Below are positions 1 to 5,119 of a stretch of DNA of 6,250 bases, one piece after another. Position numbers and translations under genes: made by a program. This stretch comes from Trebonia sp. Lineage in GTDB: Bacteria; Actinomycetota; Actinomycetes; Streptosporangiales; Streptosporangiaceae. Every line of letters begins with the position of its first letter. Position 1 is the first letter of the stretch. The stretch is from assembly GCA_030038035.1 (NCBI GenBank), contig JASHPP010000033.1:1-6250 (forward strand), written 5' to 3'. The notes under the pieces are model-generated. The model was not told the DNA's origin. It saw only the letters and a list, made by a program, of their open reading frames with translations, and made no database searches.

Positions 1-2
1 CT

Positions 3-299
3 GACCTGCACACCCTGAGCCACGGCTCCCCGTCCTTACCCACGGCCCGCCAGCCCGACCCGGAGAAAGGCCCGCAGATCGCGAACCCGGCGCGGCTCCC
101 GGGCCATCAGCATGCCCGCTACCGGGAATCCCGCCACACCAAGATCATTTACGGGGCAGGGATCAGCTCACAGCGCTATTCGCGGAATCGGGTCAGACCG
201 TCAAGTGCGGCTGCCTTATTAGCCGGGATTAAGGCAAAGGGCACTGTAGAATTGGAAGCATGTCCGACAGCGAAAAGCGGCTCAAGGCCCGTGACCTGA
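3..299 (+). CDS. Possible 3' end of an upstream ORF (weak)
   Basis: This frame is open from the left window edge to a TGA at 297-299, inside hemQ. Over roughly the first 60 codons nearly every third base is G or C, as expected for coding DNA in this genome. From about base 185 that bias is lost, with codons such as AGA, TTA, ATT and GTA. The translated residues are rich in Pro, Arg, His and Ser and match no family I know. A real gene would have to overlap hemQ by 40 bases and run through its promoter, which is unlikely. It could be the decayed tail of a gene or chance. Apart from this frame and the hemQ -10 element I see nothing in bases 1-259. Confidence 0.18.
   Translation, partial: DLHTLSHGSPSLPTARQPDPEKGPQIANPARLPGHQHARYRESRHTKIIYGAGISSQRYSRNRVRPSSAAALLAGIKAKGTVELEACPTAKSGSRPVT
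247..252 (+). promoter_or_regulatory. Candidate -10 element of a leaderless hemQ promoter
   Basis: TAGAAT fits the actinobacterial -10 pattern TAnnnT and ends seven bases before the A of the hemQ ATG, which would make that A the transcription start. No Shine-Dalgarno sequence lies at a usable distance: GGAAG at 254-258 is only one base from the ATG, and AAAGGG at 236-241 is 18 bases away. No clear -35 hexamer is seen at 16-18 bases. Leaderless mRNAs are common in actinobacteria, so the arrangement is plausible but inferred. Confidence 0.35.
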
Positions 300-958
300 A
301 CGAGCTGATCCGGTACACGATGTGGGCGGTTTTCCGGGTGTCCGACCGGGGGTTCGACCGGGTGGAGGCGGCGGGCGAGCTCACCGAGGTGCTCGACCAC
401 GCAGCTGGCAAGGGCATAGTCACCCGCGGCTGCTACGACGTGCAGGGCATGCGGGCCGACGCGGACTACATGCTGTGGTGGGTGGCGCCGACCTCAGATG
501 AATTGCAGGAGACGTACGTGCGGTTCCGGCAGACCTGCCTCGGCCGCGCCAGCGAGCCCGTCTGGTCGGCGATGGCAGTGCACCGGCCGGCGGAGTTCAG
601 CAAGGGGCACATCCCGGCGTTCCTCGCAGGAGAAGCGCCGAAGAGCTACGTTAGCGTCTACCCGTTCGCCCGCTCCTACGAGTGGTACTTGCTCGACCCC
701 GCAGAACGGCGGGCGATGCTCGCCGAGCACGGCATGATGGCGCGCGAGTACCCGGACGTCCGGGCCAACACGGTCAGCTGCTTCTCGCTCAACGACTACG
801 AGTGGATCCTCGCGTTCGAGGCCGACGAGCTACACCGGATCGTCGACCTGATGCATCACCTGCGCGGCGCGGAGGCCCGGCACCATGCTCGCGTCGAGAT
901 CCCGTTCTTTGCCGGCCGTCGCAAGCTGCCGGCCGAACTCGTCGACGACTTGGCGTAA
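260..958 (+). CDS. hemQ: HemQ, coproheme decarboxylase (ChdC)
   Basis: Cytoplasmic heme enzyme of the chlorite dismutase family. It decarboxylates two propionates of coproheme III with H2O2, via harderoheme, to give heme b, the last step of the coproporphyrin-dependent pathway of Gram-positive bacteria. The 232-residue length is normal for actinobacterial members. The C-terminal half carries the signature YPFARSYEWYLL (134-145), LAEHGM (154-159), YPDVRANT (164-171) and DYEWILAFEADELHRIVDLM (179-198). By recalled alignment to the Corynebacterium diphtheriae enzyme (His118, Tyr135, His158), the distal His is H117 in KGHIPAF, the catalytic radical Tyr is Y134 and the proximal heme ligand is H157, so all three are present. 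ATG 260 is the first start after the in-frame TAA at 230. The usual partner genes (hemG/hemY, hemE) are not visible; the upstream region is outside or non-coding. Confidence 0.96.
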   Translation: MSDSEKRLKARDLNELIRYTMWAVFRVSDRGFDRVEAAGELTEVLDHAAGKGIVTRGCYDVQGMRADADYMLWWVAPTSDELQETYVRFRQTCLGRASEPVWSAMAVHRPAEFSKGHIPAFLAGEAPKSYVSVYPFARSYEWYLLDPAERRAMLAEHGMMAREYPDVRANTVSCFSLNDYEWILAFEADELHRIVDLMHHLRGAEARHHARVEIPFFAGRRKLPAELVDDLA

Positions 959-968
959 GACGGAGTGC

Positions 969-995
969 CAGCCCGGGATGATCCGGAGCCGGCTG
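969..995 (+). terminator. Imperfect stem-loop after hemQ
   Basis: Outer arms CAGCC (969-973) and GGCTG (991-995) enclose a second, imperfect pairing of CGGGA with TCCGG around the loop TGA. The element begins 11 bases after the hemQ stop. There is no T-tract, so it would be a weak or non-canonical terminator at best; this is inferred from position and pairing only. Confidence 0.25.
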
Positions 996-1106
996 CCGTC
1001 ATTACCGCCGAACCTGATGGGTCGGTGTTCCCTTGGTTAGCAAGGGGCTATGCAGTGACCATAGTTATGAAAGTCTGCTGAGTTACCACGATTCACGAAA
1101 ATTGAG

Positions 1107-1147
1107 GGAGCGGCATATTATTCGAAACGCTCCGCGTATTTTTCGAA
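1107..1147. promoter_or_regulatory. Paired TTCGAA boxes and an inverted repeat in the AT-rich gap
   Basis: Between hemQ and the next gene the sequence becomes markedly more AT-rich over about 1060-1220. Two palindromic TTCGAA hexamers lie at 1121-1126 and 1142-1147, exactly 21 bases apart, which places them on the same face of the helix; their surroundings are similar (ATTATTCGAAACGC and TTTTTCGAACGC). The first lies in the loop of a six-base inverted repeat, GGAGCG (1107-1112) with CGCTCC (1128-1133). A looser direct repeat, ATTCACGAA and ATTCACAAA, flanks the set at 1091 and 1152. The set lies just upstream of a -35 box and could be an operator. No regulator is identified. Confidence 0.3.
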
Positions 1148-1180
1148 CGCAATTCACAAAGCAAAGAAGGCCCGAGGCTC

Positions 1181-1209
1181 TTGACGCAGTTGAACCGCAG
1201 GCTTAATTT
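1181..1209 (+). promoter_or_regulatory. Sigma-70-type promoter of the Tat-exported protein gene
   Basis: TTGACG at 1181-1186 and TAATTT at 1204-1209 are separated by 17 bases, a near-consensus housekeeping promoter. Transcription would start near A1216, leaving a leader of about 45 bases before the ATG at 1262. The TTG at 1181, formally an in-frame start for the gene, is thus better read as part of the -35 hexamer. Confidence 0.65.
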
Positions 1210-1222
1210 CTTCGTAATACTC

Positions 1223-1248
1223 GGTTCAGATGGAACCTTGAGGGAACC
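1223..1248 (+). promoter_or_regulatory. GGTTC/GGAACC repeats in the 5' leader
   Basis: GGTTC (1223-1227) and GAACC (1233-1237) form a five-base stem around AGATG. GGAACC at 1232-1237 recurs at 1243-1248, an 11-base or one-helical-turn step. The elements lie in the first 35 bases of the predicted transcript, immediately before the ribosome binding site. They may be an operator or a leader structure; the arms are short enough to be chance. Confidence 0.2.
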
Positions 1249-1250
1249 CA

Positions 1251-1259
1251 GAGGAGAGG
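1251..1259 (+). promoter_or_regulatory. Ribosome binding site deciding the start at 1262
   Basis: GAGGAGAGG contains AGGAG (1252-1256) five bases before ATG 1262. This is a strong Shine-Dalgarno match and fixes the start downstream of the in-frame TTG at 1181. Confidence 0.75.
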
Positions 1260-1261
1260 CC

Positions 1262-2875
1262 ATGGATGCAGAACAGTTGAGAGCTACTGCCTTCAGCCGG
1301 CGCTCGGCCCTAAAGGGAGGAGCGGCGACCGCGTTCCTCCTCAGCCAGGCCGCGCTCTTTGAAGGGCTCATGTCGCCGGTCGCGCGAGCGGCTACTAGCA
1401 CGACGCCGGCGTTCTCGGACATCCAGTTCAACATGGGCGCCTTTATCAATCCCGCGATAGTACTCAACGACGGCGCCGGCAACGTCACGGCCCAGTTCCC
1501 GCCCGTCTATACCTTGTTCCAGCCGGTGACGCTGACCCGCACCCCGACCCTGGCGGACCAGACCACGCTGGCCAACGCGCTGAACGCGATCGAGGCCAGC
1601 TTCCCGGCGGACCCGTCGGGCCTGCTCATCTTCTCGGTGTCCTATGGCGTCCCGTACTTCAACCGGCTGCCGAATTCGATTGTGTCGGCTTACATGCCGA
1701 CCACGCTCGCCGACCCCAGCATCCCTGTCCTCATCGAAGCGACCCCGATGCCCACCGACGTGGTGGACGGCCTAGTGGGCGGCCCGAACGCGCTGATCCC
1801 GAACGTCGTCAAGGAACGGTTCAACGTCAACGTCACGATCGAGTCCAACGACATGCTCTTCCAGTTCCGCAGCGACTCGATGGTCAACCTGGCCGCCGTC
1901 CCGCTGTGGATGCAGGGCAGCAACAACCTCAACGGCGTGTATGTGCCCTCACCGGACTTCAAGGGGCTGTTCAACTACGGGACGCCACGCATCCAGTTCG
2001 TCCAGGTCGGCCTGCCGCGCACGATGGCCGTCGACTACGGCTTCGAGTTCGCGCAATATATCAACCCCGATTCCTCCATGGCCATGGGCTTCATCGACCA
2101 GCAGACCAACGCCAGCGGACCGCCAGCCATCGTCACGTTCGCAGGCAACTCCTCGGCCGTGATGTCCAACGCCGTGGCCGGGGACTATTTCGACAACGGC
2201 TCCATCGCCCACTTCTCGCACATCATCCAGGACCTGTACCAGTTCTACAACGACGGCTTTGACCCCACGCTGCCCACCGAGCCGTTCACCCAGCGCTGCG
2301 CGTACATGTTTCACTCCGACCAGCTCGGCACCCCCAACGGTCTCCCCTCGGTGGGCAATACCGACCAGTTCACCAACGGCGGCGGGCCTGCCTACATCAA
2401 CAATGTGTTCCAGGGAACCAACGTGGCCACGCTCGAGGCCCAGGACAGCGCTGGCACCTTCTCGTCCACCAACCAGTCGCTCAGCGCCACGTTCTTCGGC
2501 ACCGGCCGGATCGGCCATCTTTCGGCCCTGCAGCAGGTGTCGCGGGCGTCCGACGGCACGCCACTGCACATCCGCAACGACGGTCCTGGCCTCGACACCA
2601 TGGACGTGCCCGCTTACGAGACCTATCCCGGCTCGGGGGTGACGGTCTCGGCCGGCAGCTACCAGTTCAAGCTGCAATTCCTGATGTTCGTGCCGACCGC
2701 CTCCCTCTTCGCCCAGATGCGCACCGCGCAGGCGGCGCAAAACCTGCAGCACGAGTACCTCAACAACGTCGCGCTCGCCAACGGCGTCGAGCGCTTCATT
2801 ACCGCCACCCGACGGCAGAACTTCCTGGTCCCGCCGCGCCGCCACCGGGCATTCCCGCTTGTGGAGTTCACCTAA
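1262..2875 (+). CDS. Tat-exported protein, divergent DyP-peroxidase-like family
   Basis: A protein of 537 residues. Residues 11-17 (FSRRSAL) with K18 form a twin-arginine motif, followed by a hydrophobic stretch to about 37 and ARA at 41-43, a likely cleavage site, so it should be exported folded. No later membrane segment or cell-wall anchor is seen. I recognise the general family of actinobacterial Tat proteins with unknown function from its C-terminal signature: GTPLHIRNDGPGLDTMDVP (432-450), LQFLMFVPTASLFAQMR (471-487) and VERFITATRRQNFLVPPRRH (509-528). The block order recalls DyP-type peroxidases: a degenerate GxxDG motif (GFIDQ, 276-280, Asp279 kept), a central strand region (316-330), then the block near 416-440 where DyPs place the proximal heme His, then a strand like the DyP 'GLLF' strand. 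The His is not obvious here: H419 is one candidate, while Q425-V426 occupy the other alignment. Heme binding and peroxidase activity are therefore unproven. It has its own promoter and may be co-transcribed with the next gene. Confidence 0.85.
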   Translation: MDAEQLRATAFSRRSALKGGAATAFLLSQAALFEGLMSPVARAATSTTPAFSDIQFNMGAFINPAIVLNDGAGNVTAQFPPVYTLFQPVTLTRTPTLADQTTLANALNAIEASFPADPSGLLIFSVSYGVPYFNRLPNSIVSAYMPTTLADPSIPVLIEATPMPTDVVDGLVGGPNALIPNVVKERFNVNVTIESNDMLFQFRSDSMVNLAAVPLWMQGSNNLNGVYVPSPDFKGLFNYGTPRIQFVQVGLPRTMAVDYGFEFAQYINPDSSMAMGFIDQQTNASGPPAIVTFAGNSSAVMSNAVAGDYFDNGSIAHFSHIIQDLYQFYNDGFDPTLPTEPFTQRCAYMFHSDQLGTPNGLPSVGNTDQFTNGGGPAYINNVFQGTNVATLEAQDSAGTFSSTNQSLSATFFGTGRIGHLSALQQVSRASDGTPLHIRNDGPGLDTMDVPAYETYPGSGVTVSAGSYQFKLQFLMFVPTASLFAQMRTAQAAQNLQHEYLNNVALANGVERFITATRRQNFLVPPRRHRAFPLVEFT

Positions 2876-2895
2876 GCCCCGATCCATTGGGCTTA
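2873..2895 (+). terminator. Stem-loop spanning the stop codon
   Basis: TAAGCCC (2873-2879, beginning with the TAA stop itself) pairs perfectly with GGGCTTA (2889-2895) around a nine-base loop. There is no following T-run. It may attenuate or protect the 3' end of the mRNA rather than fully terminate, so read-through into the gene starting near 2991 is possible. Confidence 0.35.
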
Positions 2896-2978
2896 CGCGG
2901 GCACCCAGGGCCGCGCCGTGGCCACCGCCGCAAGCGCCGGGGGCCAGGGCGACAACGCGGAAGAGGACCACGGTGCTT

Positions 2979-2984
2979 AGGAGG
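2979..2984 (+). promoter_or_regulatory. Ribosome binding site pointing to TTG 2991
   Basis: AGGAGG is a perfect Shine-Dalgarno core six bases before the in-frame TTG at 2991. If translation began earlier, at GTG 2973 (weaker AGAGGA at 2962-2967), these bases would be two rare AGG codons followed by a rare TTA codon, which argues against that start. ATG 3006 is 21 bases away, too far to use this site. ATG 2987 is in another frame. Confidence 0.5.
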
Positions 2985-2990
2985 TTATGG

Positions 2991-4166
2991 TTGCCGGGGC
3001 TGGCCATGTCACGGGTGAGGTTCGCCGCTGCTCTTGGGGCGGTCGTCGCGGGTGCGGCGATCGGGGTTCCGGCGGCCACGGGGACAGCGGCCCCAGCGGC
3101 CAGCACTGTCGCGACCAGACCTGCCGTTACTTACCCCGCCGCGCTGACCGGGATCGCCTGCCGCACGGTGACTGACTGCATCGCGGTCGGCGCGAACTCA
3201 CCCCAGATGGCGACCGCGATGATCGGGGAGCGGTGGAACGGCACGGCCTGGTCGCGGACCGCGATACCCAATCCGGCCGGCGCCAGCGAGGTAAGCACCG
3301 GTGGCGTCGCCTGCACGGCGAACCACGAGTGCGTGGCGGTCGGCGCCGGCTACCCAGGCACCGGCAAGTCCGGGTCCTTCCCCATCGCCGAGTACTGGAA
3401 CGGCTCGCGATGGACCGCGGCCAGGGCAGCGGCCCCCGGTGCCCCTTCCCTGCTGGCGGCCGTGTCCTGCCCGACGGCGACAAGCTGCTACGCTGTCGGT
3501 GACTACACGCCCAAGGGCGGCTACGAGTTCGCCCCGCTGATCGAGCACTGGAATGGCGAGAAATGGGGCCAGCTGACGGCGCCCGTCCCGCGCGGGACGA
3601 GCTTCGGAGAGCTGACGGACGTATCCTGCCCGACAGCGACGTTCTGCGTAGCGGCAGGCACGGACGGCGCGGGCGCGCTCATTGAGCGGTGGAACGGGCA
3701 TGCGTGGTCCGCCACCGTCCCGCGGTCCGCCTCGCCAGCCGTGCTCTACGGTGTCTCCTGCCCGTCGGCGACGAGCTGTTTCGCCGTTGGCAGCGACGAG
3801 GCGCCAGCCGGCGGCTCGCTAGTCGAGCGGTGGAACGGCAGCACGTGGACCGGGTCCGTCACCCCCGTCCCGACCGGTGCCTCCTACCCGGGGCTCGCGT
3901 CCGTCTCTTGCGTGTCGCCGACCCGCTGCCTCGCGGTCGGGAACGACCTCAACCCGGGCGTGTACGCCGCTTCGTGGAACGGCCAAGGCTGGCATCTCAT
4001 CAGCATGACCGCCACGGGCGGGCACCTGGGGCTACTGGACGAGGTCCGCTGCCTCACCGCGACGAGCTGCGTCGCGCTCGCGGCCACCACCCAGCTCGAC
4101 GTCACCAAGCGGTCAGAGTCAGCGTTCTGGAACGGCATGACCTGGAAGATCATCCCAACCGCCTAG
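2991..4166 (+). CDS. Secreted seven-repeat WNGxxW protein, probable beta-propeller
   Basis: With the TTG start the product is 391 residues. Residues 1-36 form a Sec signal peptide: basic MSRVR (6-10), a hydrophobic core AAALGAVVAGAAIG, and APA before the probable cleavage site. The rest, from about residue 53, is seven imperfect repeats of 41-54 residues. Each starts with a C-x5-C pair (C57/63, 108/114, 160/166, 213/219, 257/263, 307/313, 354/360), mostly followed by AVG, and ends with WNGxxW (starting at 82, 136, 187, 234, 281, 329 and 380). The 14 cysteines are the only ones in the protein, so seven intra-repeat disulfides outside the cell are likely. Such repeats are common in secreted actinomycete proteins of unknown function; the propeller fold is my inference from the count of seven and the strand-like pattern. 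No catalytic motif, LPxTG or C-terminal anchor is visible. GTG 2973 and ATG 3006 are alternative starts. Confidence 0.88.
   Translation: MPGLAMSRVRFAAALGAVVAGAAIGVPAATGTAAPAASTVATRPAVTYPAALTGIACRTVTDCIAVGANSPQMATAMIGERWNGTAWSRTAIPNPAGASEVSTGGVACTANHECVAVGAGYPGTGKSGSFPIAEYWNGSRWTAARAAAPGAPSLLAAVSCPTATSCYAVGDYTPKGGYEFAPLIEHWNGEKWGQLTAPVPRGTSFGELTDVSCPTATFCVAAGTDGAGALIERWNGHAWSATVPRSASPAVLYGVSCPSATSCFAVGSDEAPAGGSLVERWNGSTWTGSVTPVPTGASYPGLASVSCVSPTRCLAVGNDLNPGVYAASWNGQGWHLISMTATGGHLGLLDEVRCLTATSCVALAATTQLDVTKRSESAFWNGMTWKIIPTA
3147..4163 (+). repeat. Seven protein-level tandem repeats (C-x5-C ... WNGxxW)
   Basis: The units begin at 3147, 3297, 3459, 3618, 3750, 3900 and 4041, with lengths of 50, 54, 53, 44, 50, 47 and 41 residues. 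The consensus opening is xVSCPTATSCxAVG and the consensus close is LxERWNGxxW plus 10-18 residues. Units 3, 4 and 5 are the most alike. Unit 7 is the most divergent (AVG is replaced by ALA) and ends the protein right after its WNGxxW strand. The array is diverged at the DNA level, so it is an old duplication rather than a recent expansion. Confidence 0.9.
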
Positions 4167-4205
4167 TATGGCGCACGAGTGGATGCGAACACCGGCGCCG
4201 CGGTC

Positions 4206-4228
4206 AGGCATCCCAGGCATCCCAGGCA
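4206..4228 (+). repeat. 9-bp tandem repeat, 2.5 copies
   Basis: The unit AGGCATCCC is present at 4206-4214 and 4215-4223, followed by the partial copy AGGCA at 4224-4228. It lies between the repeat-protein gene and the small ORF at 4244. It looks like replication slippage; no function is apparent. Confidence 0.8.
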
Positions 4229-4243
4229 CGCTAGTGGTCGGGC

Positions 4244-4411
4244 GTGGCCGCCGAAGCCGAACGCATGGCCGCGGCCGAACGCATGGCCGCGCTCGTCGAC
4301 ACCCTGACGGGCACCGGCGACGACCAGGAGCAGGACCAACGGCCCTGCCCGCCACGCACCCCTAGTCGGTTACTGAAACCGCAGGCACAGGCAGGCAGCC
4401 AGTGGGGGTGA
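4244..4411 (+). CDS. Possible small ORF, 55 residues
   Basis: The frame runs from GTG 4244, the first start after a TAG at 4232, to TGA 4409-4411. The N-terminal half is an Ala/Glu-rich helix containing AERMAA twice in a row (residues 5-16), followed by LVDTLTGTGDD. Third-base GC is high up to about 4350, then falls. There is only a weak ribosome binding site. The stop lies six bases before ATG 4418 and is in the same frame as that gene, so the two would be tightly coupled, or are remnants of one longer gene split by the TGA. No family is recognised. An overlapping frame (4168-4365) has poorer codon use. The rest of 4167-4417 shows only the two tandem duplications. Confidence 0.35.
   Translation: MAAEAERMAAAERMAALVDTLTGTGDDQEQDQRPCPPRTPSRLLKPQAQAGSQWG
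4256..4291 (+). repeat. 18-bp perfect tandem duplication
   Basis: The unit GCCGAACGCATGGCCGCG occurs at 4256-4273 and again at 4274-4291 with no mismatch. In the 4244 frame it encodes AERMAA twice. The exactness suggests a recent slippage event, and its length keeps the frame. Confidence 0.9.
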
Positions 4412-4417
4412 GCACAG

Positions 4418-4864
4418 ATGCAACAGCGAGTGCCCAGGAGGACGTGGTCCTCGCCGGCGCTGACCGGGCGGCGTCCCCGGCTGCTGGTCGAGGACGACCG
4501 GCCGGCCTTGGCGATCTCGGACTTCTCCCTATTCAAGGACGCGGGGTTCGACGTCGCCTTCTGCCGCGGGGCAGGCGACCCGCAGGGCTGCCCGCTGCTG
4601 CGCGGGCAGCGGTGCGTGCTTGTGGACGGGGCCGACGTGGTGCTGCACGGGCTAGACCCCGGGCTGGGCGTCGCGGCCGCCATCCGTCGCCAGCGCCCCG
4701 AGCTGCCCGTAGTGGTCCATCAGCGCCATCACCAGGACGGCACATTGGACCCGGTCCCCGCTGGGTGCGTGCCACTCCGCTACCCGTGCTCGGTCAGCGG
4801 CCAGATAGACGCCCTGCTCCGGGCAGAAGCAGCCGCCCGCCACGCGGCAGCGGTACGCGGCTAA
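4418..4864 (+). CDS. Hypothetical protein, degenerate receiver-like domain
   Basis: A 148-residue protein, probably cytoplasmic, with no signal peptide or membrane segment. After a basic tail (1-20), the order resembles a CheY-type receiver: strand 1 with an acidic cluster, RLLVEDD (21-27); helix 1, FSLFKDAGF (36-44); strand 3, DGADVVLHGL (70-79); helix 3, GVAAAIRRQRPEL (84-96); strand 4, PVVV (97-100); and a final GCVPLRYPCSVSGQIDALLRA block (116-136). At the position where receivers carry the phosphorylated Asp, G78 or H77 stands instead, and the usual Thr/Ser and Lys-Pro are not evident, so it would not be phosphorylated in the usual way. Five cysteines are present, two in CPLLRGQRC (58-66). 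The start ATG 4418 has a G-rich GGTGAG five bases upstream. The gene converges with the carboxyltransferase. The receiver relationship is a by-eye inference. Confidence 0.72.
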   Translation: MQQRVPRRTWSSPALTGRRPRLLVEDDRPALAISDFSLFKDAGFDVAFCRGAGDPQGCPLLRGQRCVLVDGADVVLHGLDPGLGVAAAIRRQRPELPVVVHQRHHQDGTLDPVPAGCVPLRYPCSVSGQIDALLRAEAAARHAAAVRG

Positions 4865-4873
4865 CCCGCCCCG

Positions 4874-4896
4874 CCGCAAGCGCCCGCCCGCAAGCG
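4874..4896. repeat. Short direct repeat CCGCAAGCG
   Basis: CCGCAAGCG occurs at 4874-4882 and again at 4888-4896, just after the stop of the gene ending at 4864. It is short and GC-rich and may be chance. Confidence 0.35.
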
Positions 4897-4908
4897 GCTC
4901 GCGCACTT

Positions 4909-4969
4909 TGCACACTCTGTGACCATCTGGCGCCCGGAATGCCCGATTTGTCCATGCATAAAGTGTGCA
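4909..4969. repeat. Inverted repeat at the convergent gene junction
   Basis: TGCACACT (4909-4916) is the perfect reverse complement of AGTGTGCA (4962-4969), with 45 bases between. ACTCTG (4914-4919) also pairs with CAGAGT (4968-4973). The segment is less GC-rich than its surroundings and lies between two converging genes, where a bidirectional terminator would be expected. However, the loop is too long for a classic one and there is no T-run, so a protein-binding pair of sites is equally possible. Confidence 0.3.
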
Positions 4970-5035
4970 GAGTCGCACTTGCGGGACTCGTGGGGCGCGA
5001 GGGAAGCCGCCTGCGGCCGAAGTCGCCGGGGCCGC

Positions 5036-5085
5036 GCCGACCGCACCGCCGCAGCCGACCGCACCGCCGCACCGCCGCACCGCCA
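5036..5085. repeat. GC-rich tandem repeat (18-bp unit x2, then 8-bp units)
   Basis: The 18-base unit GCCGACCGCACCGCCGCA is perfectly repeated at 5036-5053 and 5054-5071. It runs into 8-base units ACCGCCGC (5063-5078) with a decaying third copy to 5085. The repeat is non-coding as far as I can tell and lies 35 bases past the end of the carboxyltransferase gene. Apart from this and the two shorter repeats nearby, 4865-5119 holds nothing I recognise. In particular, no small AccE epsilon-subunit gene follows the carboxyltransferase. Confidence 0.8.
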
Positions 5086-5119
5086 CGCCGGCCGACCGGC
5101 CGGGCTGCGGCGGACGGGC

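Noticed and set aside
1181..1261. TTG 1181 as the start of the Tat-exported protein (27 extra residues)
   Set aside because: The TTG is part of a TTGACG -35 box with a matching -10 at 1204-1209, and a strong ribosome binding site precedes ATG 1262. The Tat motif then sits at residues 11-18, the normal place.
2859..2990. GTG 2859 or GTG 2973 as the start of the repeat-protein gene
   Set aside because: GTG 2859 overlaps the previous gene and adds 44 Arg/Pro-rich residues before the signal peptide. GTG 2973 would make the AGGAGG site coding, as rare AGG-AGG-TTA codons. TTG 2991 fits the site best, though this is not certain.
1949..3106. A 385-residue open frame on the minus strand
   Set aside because: It lies antisense to the Tat-exported protein gene, whose signal peptide, promoter, ribosome binding site and family signature are clear. 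The minus frame gives low-complexity Val/Gly/Ala/Arg sequence without motifs, as is usual for antisense frames in high-GC DNA.
3198..3701. A 167-residue minus-strand open frame
   Set aside because: It is antisense to the seven-repeat protein, whose repeat pattern on the plus strand cannot be chance.
4436..4441. AGGAGG as a ribosome binding site for a later start of the 148-residue protein
   Set aside because: No in-frame ATG, GTG or TTG lies 5-10 bases downstream; GTG 4444 is out of frame and only two bases away. The bases are codons of the gene that starts at 4418.
4794..5086. A possible AccE epsilon subunit downstream of the carboxyltransferase on the minus strand
   Set aside because: The frames there (92 and 144 residues) are Arg/Gly-rich, overlap the plus-strand gene's 3' end and show none of the features expected of the small epsilon subunit.
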